The notes under the pieces: generated by a model | What the model was told of the DNA's origin: nothing | The model's database searches: none | What the model saw: only the letters and a program-made list of their open reading frames with translations | Program-made: the position numbers and the translations under genes | Shown here: in pieces, positions 30,788-41,289 of the stretch | How the letters are laid out: each line of letters begins with the position of its first letter | How positions within the stretch are numbered: position 1 is the stretch's first letter | Assembly: GCA_933210815.1 (NCBI GenBank) | Contig: OW119932.1 | Location: 89,441,991-89,505,990, forward strand | DNA from: Meta bourneti | Lineage: Eukaryota > Arthropoda > Arachnida > Araneae > Tetragnathidae | Direction of reading: 5' to 3' | DNA length: 64,000 nt

Positions 30788-33700
30788 CTGAAAAAATATT
30801 AATCATTTACACTTCATAATTTAGCAGTTTGCATTGAAAATAACACATTTTCCAGAAATTCTATTCATAAAAAAATTATTCACTTACTACATGAAAAACG
30901 ACAAGGCGTCGTACGTGCGGTATAACTCCAGGGACGTAGGTAAAGGACCCGCTAGATACGTATACGTCCTTCCATGCCCATCCAGAACTCGGGGCCCGAA
31001 ATTGCGGTCCACACCATGGCTCATGAGCATGTGTCGTCGTATTCCCTTTAGTGTCCGGCAAGACATCTCGCACTTTTGGCAATGGATCATGTCCTCCTGC
31101 AACAAAGCACGTTCAAATCACGTGAGAACATCGAAACGGTTTTCAATCCCCTTCCAATCAGTTTTTACTACTGCATTGATTTTTATCGAAATTGCGATTG
31201 TGATGTCATCTTTTCAATACCCTCTACTTACAATTAGAGGTGAAATACACTAAATAATCAATCTGTATCTAATATCTGCAATATAATAGATGTAATTTAA
31301 TACTCCTGATGGTTTATTTCGCATCGAAAACTGCCCTGTAGTGGCCAGACTCTTTAAAAACCTGTTTCAAATTGTCACCAGTTCAAGGTAAAGGACAATT
31401 TGTTTTTCCTACTTGGATCTTCATTCTCCTCTGAGTAATCGGGCAGTTATGTCTCAACGAGATATCTCGTCATTAGCAAATTGTTGAGATCTTGGACAAG
31501 ACATCTCGTCAAAGCCACTTGGAGGTTTAAGAATACCTTTCACTAGCTATTTTCAACCGGTGTGCCTTAAATATGATGAAAGGGCTTAAATTATGTAATA
31601 TTTTCATTTTATTGCAGCGATTTAGTTTTGAAATTTCAGCAAGTGTGTTCAAATAATTTCAAGAAATACCTGTTTAAAAAATTTTGAAAAATATTTTACT
31701 ACAAGAAGCGCAAATAGATGTTTCAAACGGACTTAAAAAGGCCACTTGTTGGAGTAATAAGGGTTCAAAATTATATCATTATTTTTTGTACATCAATCAA
31801 ATTTATATCTATTTGCCAGATCTGCAAAAATGTAATGTTTTAGTGTTCCGTAGAATCTTAGATAACACGTTCTATTGCTACAGAGCGACGTTGCAGCATG
31901 GCCAAATATGGCCCTTGCGCCATAAAACTAAAACCAACCAAGCAACCGGAGCGACGTTGATTCAACATGAGATGAAAAAGTTTGAAAATCGCTTCATTAT
32001 ACGATAATTAACGTGGTAACATCTTGATGATAGCTGTCTATCCTGCTAACGTGTACTTTAAATATGAAATCATTTCGAATTTTTGCTACTATCTTGTCCA
32101 AGTATAAAGTCGTAGGAATTTTATTTTAACTGAAATTTGTTCTCTTTTGGGCAGGTGAAAAGCCACATGTGTTGCTCCAGCGAGACTTAAAGTACCTACC
32201 GACATTTTAAGCAGGTAATTTAAATGACGAATTTTAGTAAAAATATGTATTACCAAAAAGTGGATTCCGTCCAAATCGATGGTATTGCTCTGCTTTGATG
32301 ATCCGCAGCAGCTCTTAAGTATAGCACTGAAAAGATAAATATATAATTACATATTGAAGCAAATACCTACAGCAAAATTAATTTGAATTGGAATTCTTAT
32401 TGCTGATATGTCCTCACTTTGGCTTGGTGTGGAAGTTTGGAGAGTGGAGTGCCACCTCAGGTGTTGTCCTTATCTGACTGGTTCAAAATTGCTAGGCATT
32501 GTCCTTGGATCTTTCCCATCGGGATTGATCCTGGACCGTCTTGTGTTACTCTTGCCCCACAATCTCTTGTTCCACACTATTGTAAGTTATCCATTTTTCA
32601 ACGCCCTGTACAATTTAAAAAAAACCGGAGCGTTGCGTTTAAATAACCGAACTGTTTCTAGTTATTTAGTTAATTAACGTCGCACTGGAGCAACACAGCG
32701 AGCTATTGGGAACGGTCCGGGATCAATCTCGAAGGGAAAGATACAACAATCTTTTTAAACACCTATAAGTCAATTTTAAAACACCTATAAGTGTCTTTGT
32801 AATATAGTCATTGGATAACTCCTCTCTTATCCCAGTGTAAGAAAACAGTAAGTCATTGAATCTGCAAGTCTCTTTAAAAATGTCTTGATGTATGGCTCCA
32901 ATGCAATTCAGGATGTATGAAGGAGAGGCTGGTAAAAAGCCACACTTAGTACAGGTGGGAAAGTATTTCTGGCCATCAATGAAAATCACATTTTTCAAAA
33001 GGCCCTATCGGATCCTGGCAAGCACAGAGAAAGTTTTCCGGAGCAAATTGAAGCCAAGCAACTCTCTTGATGTTCCAATACGGTATCAGTGATGAAAGGG
33101 AGTAAGAACCCTTTCATCACTGATACGCTAAGTTGATCTGCGCAATTTCTTTTTAAGTAAGTACAGGTGATCGTCCTCTGAGAGCATGACAGTACTTTTT
33201 GTTGTGCCATGTTGTTTATTTGCTCCAGCTTTTGCAAATAAGTCACCTCTGTCATAGCCCAGAATGCCAAATTTGATGGGATCTATTGAAAATTTATTTT
33301 AGAATTTTTATTGAAACTTAATATTAGAAGGGTTATTTTTTTCCAAAGAGGATCAAAACTGGTGAAGAATTTTTTAATTGCTGACAACGAATCATTGTAA
33401 ATATTTATTTTAAGGGGCTGAATTTTAAGGACTTCTTTTAGTGCTTAGACTGATGTTAATTCTGCTTTTAAAACAAGGAAATTTGAGTTATACTTGATTT
33501 GAATTTCTAATAACTCTTGAAATGAAGCACTGAAATGTCACTTACCATCCCGACATCCACTTGGAGGTTGGGCAGTTGTCACAAATATGGAATCCGTCGA
33601 ATATTTTGGTCATCCGACGTGGTGTGGGTGCGAGACCTTCTAGATTTGTGTTGAGTCTTCCACACCATTCATGAAGACTTGGCCCATTGTTGGGGACTAC

Positions 33701-35554
33701 ACCGTGATCCACAAGTTGGTGGTGTCTCAGCTCTTTTTCTGATTGGTAACAACTGACACATTGAGTGCAATGCACCATATTCTCCTGCAGAAATAAAAGA
33801 GCATGATATTTTCTAAGTTTTTATGTCGGTTGTATTTGGTCATTTTATTTTTTCATTACTTTTCGTTTGTGATTAATATCTTTTCGTTTATGCAGAATAG
33901 TTAATGCTTCTGTATAATTGTACAGTGATTTGTTTTATTGTTTGTTGAATGTCCCATTATGTGAACAATTTATCTACTGTAATGTAATTTTAGTAAATCG
34001 AACATTAGATATAAAAACATTTCACGCTCAGCAATGAACTAACAGCATAAACAGAGTATGTTTCAGTTTCTTTATGTTCGGGTCAGAATTTCGACAGTCA
34101 GTAGGATCGCCGCGAACTGTTCGCGGCTGTTCACCTTGTGTTCGTGAGCCTTGTTGACCGGAAAAGGACGAAGAAAAAAGAAGACGAGTTTGAAATGCCG
34201 AGTTTGAAATGCCCAAATGTTTGATCTTTCCCAGCTAATGAGCTGGGAAAGATCAAGGCTTAGAATGGTGTAAATATGCTTTAAGACCAGATAAATGTTT
34301 AGTTATGAGACAAACACTTGCCGTTAAAAAGAGTAATGAAAAGAAATTATGGAACCTTAATTGTTCTGATTTTATATTACATTTTACAAGATTAAGTTTC
34401 GTTCCATGTTTGTAGTAATGAAGTCGTTTTCTTTTTTTGTGAAAGCTATATTCTTGTGCATACTTGCTTCATTGGGTCACAGTATAAAGAAATACGATGT
34501 CTTACCTCATGGACGGAGGTGTGACCACTTCTGGACTCCGTCACAGGTGTCAGTTTGGAGTTCCGGTCAGCCACCATCCAGAACATTTCTCCCTCCGTCA
34601 GTCTTTGGCCACGAGATGGAAACCTGAAACAGAATATCGTCGGTTACTCCATTGGGTACAATCTTTTGATGCTCAAGTACCCTGGTACTGCACTTCCAGT
34701 ACTCAGGATAATTAAGTGATGAAAATTTAAGTCAAACTGTTATTAAATGTGTTATCGAGTTGAAACATTGGAAAAGCCTTAAATAATTCTTTGTTTTCGA
34801 ACTCATCAGTGAATGAACCTAGTTCTTCCCCGCGACCTGGAAAGGCTTGGTTAAAAAAGTGAGTTGGTGGCAACACTTCGATAGCGACATACTTAGACTA
34901 CCTCCTGGCTCACTTCTATCCTCGAAAAGTTGGACGTTTGGTTTCATCTAAAGGACCTTTGAAGACTTTTTCATAGGTTTTTCAATCTTTTTTTGGTCAT
35001 CATTTGAAGTTTCGCCTTTTTACTTCTCGTGCAATTCCTTTAATTTCAATAGCGCTGTGATCCCAATACTGCCGAGTTAGTCAGGTTATTTCTAAGTGTG
35101 GTTATGTATAGTTAGCGGTATATAAAAATGATGCACATATATAATTCGGCCATGACTACGCGGAATTATTGAAAGACCAAATAATTTCCAGATAAAAAAA
35201 TTTCGTAATTAAATAGCAAGAACAAAAATTTGTTGATTGAGATAAATAAGAACAAACTTTCAGTTAATTTTTAGTTGTATAGAAAAGTTAATTAGCCGTT
35301 CTAAAAACATATATGATATAAACGTAAAAGGAAATTTTATAAAGTGATTATATAGAAAAACATTGATTCTGTCTTATTTTATCGAATGAAAAGTGCAAAG
35401 TTTAAGTTACTAAATTCATGAGGTTGAATATGGAAATTAGTTTCAAGCAGTTCACGTTACAACAGTAATTTCTTAAGTTGGAAAATATTTCGAAGTGGTA
35501 ATTGCAAATGACTTACAGGTGCTTTCGCAACCACTTGACGATTTTACGTCCCAT
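30760..35554 (-). CDS. Six-exon gene with duplicated C2H2-like finger module
   Basis: I assembled this from splice sites. The exons are 35517-35554, 34506-34623, 33546-33784, 32254-32326, 30888-31096 and 30760-30787. Each internal junction has a good acceptor and a GTAAG-type donor (GTAATA in exon 4). The phases match throughout (2,0,2,0,2), giving about 234 residues starting MGRKIVKWLRKHL. Residues 58-79 (C58, C61, H74, H79) and 162-183 (C162, C165, H178, H183) are C2H2-like fingers, each followed by an HGV..N.GP motif. The finger exons are paralogous. I do not recognise the family; a nuclear or nucleic-acid-binding role is inference. The end is unsure: the sixth exon stops after eight codons, and a different frame of it is also open. 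Confidence 0.6.
30888..31096 (-). CDS. Exon 5: second C2H2-like finger
   Basis: The acceptor is TTTGTTGCAG and the donor ATGTA|GTAAGTG. The length is 209 bases, phase 0 to 2. It starts EDMIHCQKC, parallel to ENMVHCTQC in exon 3, and keeps the same finger spacing. Confidence 0.7.
31256..31420. other. Intron sequence, no feature seen
   Basis: This is AT-rich sequence between exon 5 and exon 4, with no repeat recognised in this part. Confidence 0.3.
31424..31538. mobile_element. Palindromic mini-element (GACGAGATATC type)
   Basis: It contains the perfect palindrome ACGAGATATCTCGT at 31457-31470, a second CATCTCGTC, and ends resembling those of the TTAA-flanked copy at 54957. It lies in an intron of the duplicated-finger gene. 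Confidence 0.5.
31885..31942 (+). mobile_element. SINE-C/LINE-type tail fragment
   Basis: It holds GCAGCATGGCCAAATATGG, CCTTGCGCCATAAAA and CCAACCAAGCAACC, the SINE-C end. Confidence 0.6.
32166..32201 (+). mobile_element. SINE-A tail fragment
   Basis: Only TGTTGCTCCAGCGAGAC through TACCTACC remains. Confidence 0.5.
32254..32326 (-). CDS. Exon 4: linker
   Basis: The acceptor is TTATCTTTTCAG and the donor TTTTTG|GTAATA. The length is 73 bases, phase 2 to 0, exactly what is needed to join exons 3 and 5. It is the positional counterpart of exon 2. Confidence 0.55.
32407..32552 (+). mobile_element. SINE-A fragment (middle)
   Basis: The body runs from ATGTCCTCACTTTGGC to GATTGATCCTGGACCG, then skips to GTGTTACTC. 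Head and tail are missing. Confidence 0.7.
32664..33290 (-). pseudogene. LINE remnant whose 3' end is a SINE-A tail
   Basis: Reading minus, a decayed RNase H-like stretch (GDLFAKAGA near 33245) is followed by a C-terminal cysteine motif (FPTCTKCGFLPASPSYILNC, near 32950) typical of the end of Jockey-like pol. The frame then runs straight into ATCTTTCCCTTCGAGATTGA and the rest of the SINE-A tail (32664-32744). It lies in the intron between exons 4 and 3 of the duplicated-finger gene. Confidence 0.7.
33083..33126. repeat. Perfect 18-bp inverted repeat with 8-base loop
   Basis: GTATCAGTGATGAAAGGG is followed by AGTAAGAA and its exact reverse complement. It lies inside the LINE remnant and looks like a small foldback duplication. 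Confidence 0.8.
33546..33784 (-). CDS. Exon 3: first C2H2-like finger
   Basis: The acceptor is TTTCTGCAG and the donor GGATG|GTAAGTG. The length is 239 bases, phase 0 to 2. It encodes C-x2-C-x12-H-x4-H and a second Cys pair (CDNC) near its end. Confidence 0.7.
34506..34623 (-). CDS. Exon 2 of the duplicated-finger gene
   Basis: The acceptor is CTGTTTCAG and the donor CATGAG|GTAAGA. The length is 118 bases, entering in phase 2 and leaving in phase 0. Only that frame is open. Confidence 0.6.
34720..35510. other. Intron 1 of the duplicated-finger gene
   Basis: This is AT-rich sequence with no repeat or exon that I can support. Confidence 0.35.
35517..35554 (-). CDS. Exon 1 of the duplicated-finger gene
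   Basis: It starts at the ATG at 35554 with A at -3 and ends with CACCT|GTAAGT in phase 2. Upstream on the minus strand are TTTTATAG and TTTAAAAG, weak TATA candidates within 90 bases. Confidence 0.55.
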
Positions 35555-35559
35555 TGTAT

Positions 35560-36490
35560 CAATCCGATTCGCAGAAGGCACGAAAAACTATAAAAGGTTT
35601 CGCAGTTTTTCGCTTTTAAAGTCGCTGTGAAAATCTTTGGTGCTTATAGTTCAGCAAAAATATCACAAATGTGAGGAATCAATTTCATTTCAGACCGTTG
35701 TTGGAATATAACAATGACATCCAATAGTAATTAAAAGAAACATTGTTATGAAGAGAAACCATTATTACGAAATGTACTTTTCCCATTGTTTGTATAGGTG
35801 CATTGTTATCCATATGCATCTGCTAAAAATTTCGAATTGATGGATGTACTATCTTAAGAAATTTAAAAATATGTTTTACATATAATGCCCTAAATTTTCT
35901 GGGTATATTTTACATTGGGATTGAGAAACAGCAATTTTTAGTGTGTAGTTTTAATTTAATATCGAGAGAGAATAAGTTATCTTTTATCGCTTTTACATGC
36001 TATGTTAATTTTCATATAAAATTTTCCCTCTTATATACACTTAAATGTTCTATAAAACAAACCTACATGGTATCTGTAGGGGGCGTTGCGTGTTGATCCG
36101 AGCCTGGTCATCTGCTTTCGAACCCTGGGCACGTACCACTCAACCAGGGGTGCCGAATGTTTCCGTTTCAACGGAAGTGTTTTAAAATCTCCACAAAATT
36201 GGTTGGAGAGATTGGACAGAGTAAATAAATACATCCAATTGCCAAGATTTTCAAAGACATTCACGTTGATTAAACATTAATATGAACTATATCGTTACCA
36301 TAATGCCAAAGGCAACAATCTGCAAGTAAAAAACGCGGGCTTTGATGCTTCGGGAATAATCGAGTTACGACTCAAAGGTTGTTTTCTCATGAAAATAGGA
36401 TGTTGTGTTCTGCACTACTGACACTAATCTGCTCAACTGGGGCTTTCCTTGCCCCTCCTAGTGTTGCACTCTTTCCAGGGAGCGGTGGTA
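35560..36490. other. Intergenic with a tRNA-like fragment
   Basis: At about 36112-36155 the minus strand reads CTGGTTGAGTGGTA and GGGTTCGAAAGCAG, A- and B-box-like. The 77-codon ORF overlapping it is not convincing. Confidence 0.3.
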
Positions 36491-36790
36491 AGTAGGTAGT
36501 TAAATTAACGTCGTACTGGAGCAACACAGCGCTCTGGACTCAATGACAGTCTGGAATCGATCCCGAAGGGAAAGAAATCAAAACATCACCTCGTCATAAA
36601 ACCACGGTCAGATGACGAGGTCACACCTGAACTGGCACCCCTCTCACATAAGTTCCGTTCCACGCCAACGTGAGGCCGTTTGTCGTCACGACAGATTTCA
36701 CGTGAACCAGCTTCGTCGTACACGGCGGTCTTTGGTAGGATCGAGTCCGAACTCGTAAAAGTCCGGTAGTTAATCAGTTGATGTTCCAAA
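36491..36790 (-). mobile_element. SINE-A, near full length
   Basis: It runs from a GTAGGTAG tail to a degenerate head on the right. It forms a head-to-head inverted pair with the next copy, 70 bases away. Confidence 0.8.
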
Positions 36791-36860
36791 GCTGTTCAGT
36801 TAATGTAACACGGCCCACCAGGGAGGGGTGATCACGTTCGGCAGAACGCCGTTTTGACAG

Positions 36861-37157
36861 GGCTGCGGTAGCCCAGTTGAAGGGCAAGAGATTAACCACC
36901 GGAGGGTTGCGAGTTCAGCTAAAGACTCGAGTACACGGGGGCTGGTGCACGTTTAATCTGTAGTGGAATCAAATGTCCTCACGTTGGTGTATTATGGAAG
37001 TTTGGAGAGTGGTGTTTCAATTCAGGTGTGAAGTCATCTTACCTGGTTCAAAATTACGTGGTGCTGTCCTCGGTTCTTTCCCTTAGGGTTTGATCCCGGA
37101 CCATTGCCTATATCCAGTTGTGTTGCTCCAGTGCGACGTTTCTTAAAACCTACCTAT
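36861..37157 (+). mobile_element. SINE-A, near full length
   Basis: It has the A box (GGTAGCCCAGTTG), the B box (TTGCGAGTTC, damaged), the body and an AAAACCTACCTAT tail. Confidence 0.82.
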
Positions 37158-37167
37158 CCGACCTCTT

Positions 37168-37557
37168 GGAGCCATTTTGCATGCCAAATGTGATCGCCCA
37201 TTTGTAGCACCCACATGACCCCTAGTGGTAGAAACGGTCAGGGGACTGAAATTTGAATCAGTCGGTGCATCGTTGAACGTTTGTCGCAGTTACATAGTTT
37301 TTCTTCTGTTCAATAGGTGCTTGTTTGTATTTCATTGTATTCACATCTTTAGTTTGTAATGAAATTTATTTTAAAATTTAACTAAGTATTACTTTTATGT
37401 AGCACAGATAGGTTAACAGTTTAACTTTAAACTAGATTATATTTTATGAAAAAAATAGTTCGCAGTCATAAACGATTTCCCACGAAATGTTTTCAGATCC
37501 ACTCCACCTCTGTGAAGCATTTTCTGTCAATAAGAGGAATTTTCAGTATAAATAATG
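37168..37557. other. Intergenic, no gene seen
   Basis: Nothing is recognised here. Confidence 0.4.
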
Positions 37558-37682
37558 GCGAGTTCGAATCTAATCGTGTACAAAGAGGGATGGTATACGT
37601 TAAATCTATCGTGCCTCAAATGTCCTCACTTTGGCGTGGTGTGGAAGTTTGGAGAGTGGGTTGCCAGCTCAGGTGTGACCTC
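37558..37682 (+). mobile_element. SINE-A 5' body fragment
   Basis: It runs from the B box (CGAGTTCGAATC) to CAGCTCAGGTGTGACCTC and is truncated at the 3' side. Confidence 0.7.
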
Positions 37683-37901
37683 AGTAGTATTGGGGTTTCT
37701 TGACCGCAAGATGGCCACCGTTTGATAAGAGAGGGGAAATTGAAGTAGGTAAGAGAAGGGGTGAGATAACGAAGAGTTGGTCGACGTCATTGTAAAAATG
37801 GCGTCGTTTTGTTGGAGTTGTGTTGCCATGGTAATGAATCACTGGTGTTGCCATCTGGCGGGGAAATTAGAAACCCTATTATTTTGAATTAAAAGTAATT
37901 T

Positions 37902-37972
37902 CTTGGATTCAAACCGGGGACCATGGGATCCGAAGTCATGTACCTTAGCCATTGAGCTAAAAGGACTTGTAT
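37902..37972 (-). repeat. tRNA-like sequence, unclassified
   Basis: The minus strand reads TTTTAGCTCAATGGCTAAGG and GGTTTGAATCC, good A and B boxes. The 5' GTCCTTT has no pairing partner at the 3' end, so it is probably a SINE head or tRNA pseudogene. Confidence 0.4.
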
Positions 37973-38267
37973 GAGATATTTGAATTAATGTAATGTTTGC
38001 TTTCTCTTTCTTTTGGACTTGTACTTTTTTCTTAATTCTAGGAATGCGTTATTATTAGAAAATTGTTTGAATAATTGCATGGGAGGAGTTTTAATCAATG
38101 CTTTTTACAAAATAACTTGTAGCTCCATCGAGTGAGGGGTTGAACAAATAAACGTACTTTAGTGAAAATGCTATAATAAATCAAATATATATGCTTCAAC
38201 AAATCAAATATAATCAAAATGTTATATGCTTCAACAGATATCTTCTCATTCCCACCGAAAATTCTGT

Positions 38268-38440
38268 GTGTATGGTGATAGCATGAGTGACTTGGAACAG
38301 TTGGAGTACTGCAATCCTAAATTCCACCCTGTCGTGTTATTTTAAGTACACTTGCGGAAAGGAGTTTTGATAATTTGTTTTGTTGGGTACCAAGTCACCT
38401 GGACATCAAGGGTAATGAACTTGCTGACCAGATCCATAAA
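38268..38440 (+). pseudogene. LINE RNase H fragment
   Basis: A short stretch encodes CWVPSHLDIKGNELADQ, the RNase H motif seen also at 26260. It is flanked by stops and frameshifts. Confidence 0.6.
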
Positions 38441-38744
38441 ACACCATCACCCCATTCATAAGGAAAGCATATGATAAAATATGTTACATTTCACACCCCA
38501 CTTTAAGATTAACTCAAATATTTTTATGGTAGGTGTCTTATTTGGTGTCCTAGTGACTGGGTTCTTATTTGGGCAATCGACACTAATTTTCCTAAGTTGA
38601 CGCTAACTCCTTAATATTTATGAATGGAAAAAATTGTGTACTTATCAATGTAAATGTAAGGAAACGCAAAAACAAGGCGAACTATTCAATTCAAGTACAG
38701 ACATAAAAGTATTCGTATTCTGTACTTTGATTATGTATTTTGAT

Positions 38745-38848
38745 TATATTTTTTAATTATTACAATTCTCGAAAACACCTTGCTATATATTTTTTAATTA
38801 TTACAACTCTCGAAAACACCTTGCTATATATTTTTTAATTATTACAAT
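38745..38848. repeat. 41-bp tandem repeat, about 2.5 copies
   Basis: TATATTTTTTAATTATTACA recurs at 38745, 38786 and 38827, with CTCGAAAACACCTTGC between copies. Confidence 0.85.
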
Positions 38849-38965
38849 TGAAGTAACTTATTTCAACCTTTCACATTTGAATAAAAATTTAATTTACATC
38901 GCAATATATGTATTTTTATTTTAATATAAAATAGAATTTTAGAAAATACTTGATTCTATAGGTAT

Positions 38966-39406
38966 TAAAAGAGTACGATTGGAAGCAAGAGCACGATCGA
39001 GACCCGGCGGCGCAGTTGGCAGCGCCTCTGCCTCGCGTTCGGAAGGTGGCCAGTTCGAAACCCACTCATTACATTCACCAACGCATGCGTTTAATTCAAT
39101 CATCAAATTAATTTCACAATTTCATCAGTCACTCATGTCATTCCTCCACATCGGGCACAATTCGGAATTTTCGTTCAAAAGAAATAGTCGGGACTCAAAA
39201 CTGTCTTGTCCGGCAACCCGCTCCCGGGAAAACGGCAGCGTCGGGGGGTCTTCGTACGCTGCCCCCGCCGTTGTCGTCGGTACCGGGGTCAGTGGAGGTT
39301 CGATCGGCTTCCGCACGAGGAGGCAGTTTTGCTATTTTTTAAATCCCCGTTCACAAGTGACAGTAAGCGAAATCCCTCTGGTGGAATTTCGTCGAACGAG
39401 TGGTTG
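38966..39406 (+). mobile_element. SINE-B (GC-rich, tRNA-derived)
   Basis: It starts TAAAAGAGTACGATTGG. A tRNA-like head follows, with GGCGCAGTTGGCAGCGC (A box) and CCAGTTCGAAACCC (B box). The body is strikingly GC-rich around 39215-39320, and it ends at AGTGGTTG. It shares its whole length with 46025-46481. The 175-codon ORF across it is a repeat translation. Confidence 0.75.
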
Positions 39407-39409
39407 GAT

Positions 39410-40990
39410 TGAGTGCGTCGTAGTGCAGTTGGAAGTTCATCTTCATGAAGTTGACGTTTTCAAGGGAGTAGAACTTATCGAGCAAGTATATTCGTTACCT
39501 TCTTAACTTTTTTATTCCGCTTTTAGTGTTTGATATTTTGTGTGACCAGTTTATATTTTTACTTCAACGCATATGTATTATATTCTTCTGTATCAATATT
39601 GTTGTAAGATGAATAGAGTAGACTTGATAAAAGTATGGTGCAATTTAGTTCAAGCAAGTGTTTTTCTACCTTCTGTTATGAATCTGTTGGATCATCAACC
39701 TCTTTATTTAGTTTACAACTACATTTTGCTTTTAGATATTTTCTGTAGACTACTATTTATTATTCAGAACTTCGATTCTCCCCCAAGTAACCAAGCTGTT
39801 AGCCCGTCGCTGTAGATGGGATGTATAGTATAACATGCAATGCTTGTGTGGTTTAGGTTTATTGTATTTGATGCGATATTGTGTGTGTGTTAAACATGTT
39901 AGTATCTATTATTCCGTAAAGGCATTTTTATATCGACTAAACATACAAATCAATCCTAAGGTCTAATTATCCCTCATGTAGTAAAACATGACAATAGAGC
40001 GACAAATCAAACCAATCTTAACCAAAATTTGTATCTTAATCGTTGGAAATAAATATTTTTTGTTGTAACGTTTCATCTGAATTGTACGTCTTGAATTTAA
40101 GCAGTAATCTCGCGGACTTCAATACAAATCTACCATGTTGAATATAAATGCATAGTGGGAAAGGTATTTCAAAGCAAAAATATCCTTACATCCATATCGT
40201 TGAGACTTGTGAGTACGTATATCCATTACTTAAAGTTGACTGTTTTGTGTTTGGCGCAGCTCTGCCAAATACCGAACGCCATAAAACCCAAGCAACTAAA
40301 TCGTTGCATATCTTATTGTAATTGAACTAAGAGTATTGTTAAGAACTAAATCGTGACCCTACCATGATCAACCCACATTGATTCCTAAACTTTCAACATA
40401 ACACTCATTTTTCTACAGCATCGAATACCTTTGAGCATGTTTTTCTTGAAACCACGATTTTGCAAATCCGTGGTTTGGGGTGCCAACGATGCAAACAAAA
40501 ATTCTTAAGCAACAGTTGGTTACTTAACATTATATGATGATTATGATAGGATTCTCTTCACTTCATATGGATTACATAGTATCTCGACACCTTTGTTGAA
40601 TGTATTCTATTAAACTCGGATAAACCATTGAAATCAAATCAGAAATATTTTTACCCTCTTTGCAATCAGACGGAATTTTTTATCGAAAGAATATGCCTTG
40701 AAGATTTTCAATCTCGAAACTATACAATGACTCCCAACTAAAAGTATGCTTATTTTTTTAGACTCGTGTCATCCTTTTTATTAATAACTTTACGAATACT
40801 TTTTATGCAAAAGTAATTCCAGCTCCTCTGTTAAGCGAGCTACTTCATTATCTAATTGATCCTGATGACAGGATATGTTTGGATCGTTTAGTTTTATGAA
40901 TGGTTTTAAGTTTGCATCGATATTTCCCATACTGATTCTTTTATTTTACAGGTGTGAAGTATAGGAGTGGGGGATTCAACTAATTTGGTA
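39410..40990. other. Intergenic, no gene seen
   Basis: This is mostly AT-rich. At about 40250-40310 a GGCGCAGC...GCCATAAAACCCAAGCAAC stretch is a decayed SINE-C tail. Confidence 0.4.
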
Positions 40991-40993
40991 CTT

Positions 40994-41092
40994 GAATTGA
41001 CGTCGCATGGACTATGGCGACGATCCAGGATGAAAACCGAAGGGAAAGATTCGAGGACAACACCTCATCAATTTGAACCACTGTCAGATGAA
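40994..41092 (-). mobile_element. SINE-A 3' fragment
   Basis: The reverse tail and adjacent body run from GAATTGACGTCGCATGG to CACTGTCAGATGA, with a small internal deletion. Confidence 0.6.
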
Positions 41093-41097
41093 AAACA

Positions 41098-41283
41098 ACT
41101 TTGGATGATCTCGAAGCTTCTGCTTCTCAAATACTGGCTGCAGCACCTTTACCTGAAGAAGAAAAGTTCTTTGTTGGAGCCACTTACAAGAAATGCCTGA
41201 TTGTTCCAAATACTCTTGGTGATTCAGCATGGAAGCTGATAATTCTTATAACCCAAAATTTTCATAATGCTGAACTATTTTAA
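41098..41283 (+). CDS. Unrecognised coding-like fragment
   Basis: About 60 codons, from TTGGATGATCTC to a stop at 41281, have a composition unlike the AT-rich flanks and contain ATYKKCLIVPNTLGDSAW. The fragment abuts a SINE-A fragment on its left. It could be an exon or a processed-gene fragment. I do not recognise the family. Confidence 0.25.
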   Translation, partial: TLDDLEASASQILAAAPLPEEEKFFVGATYKKCLIVPNTLGDSAWKLIILITQNFHNAELF

Positions 41284-41289
41284 AATCTT

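Noticed and set aside
32995..33270. A coding exon of the finger gene
   Set aside because: The neighbouring frame reads as LINE RNase H. Exons 3 and 4 already join in phase without it.
38979..39506. 175-codon ORF
   Set aside because: It lies on the GC-rich SINE-B core. The second SINE-B copy does not preserve the frame.
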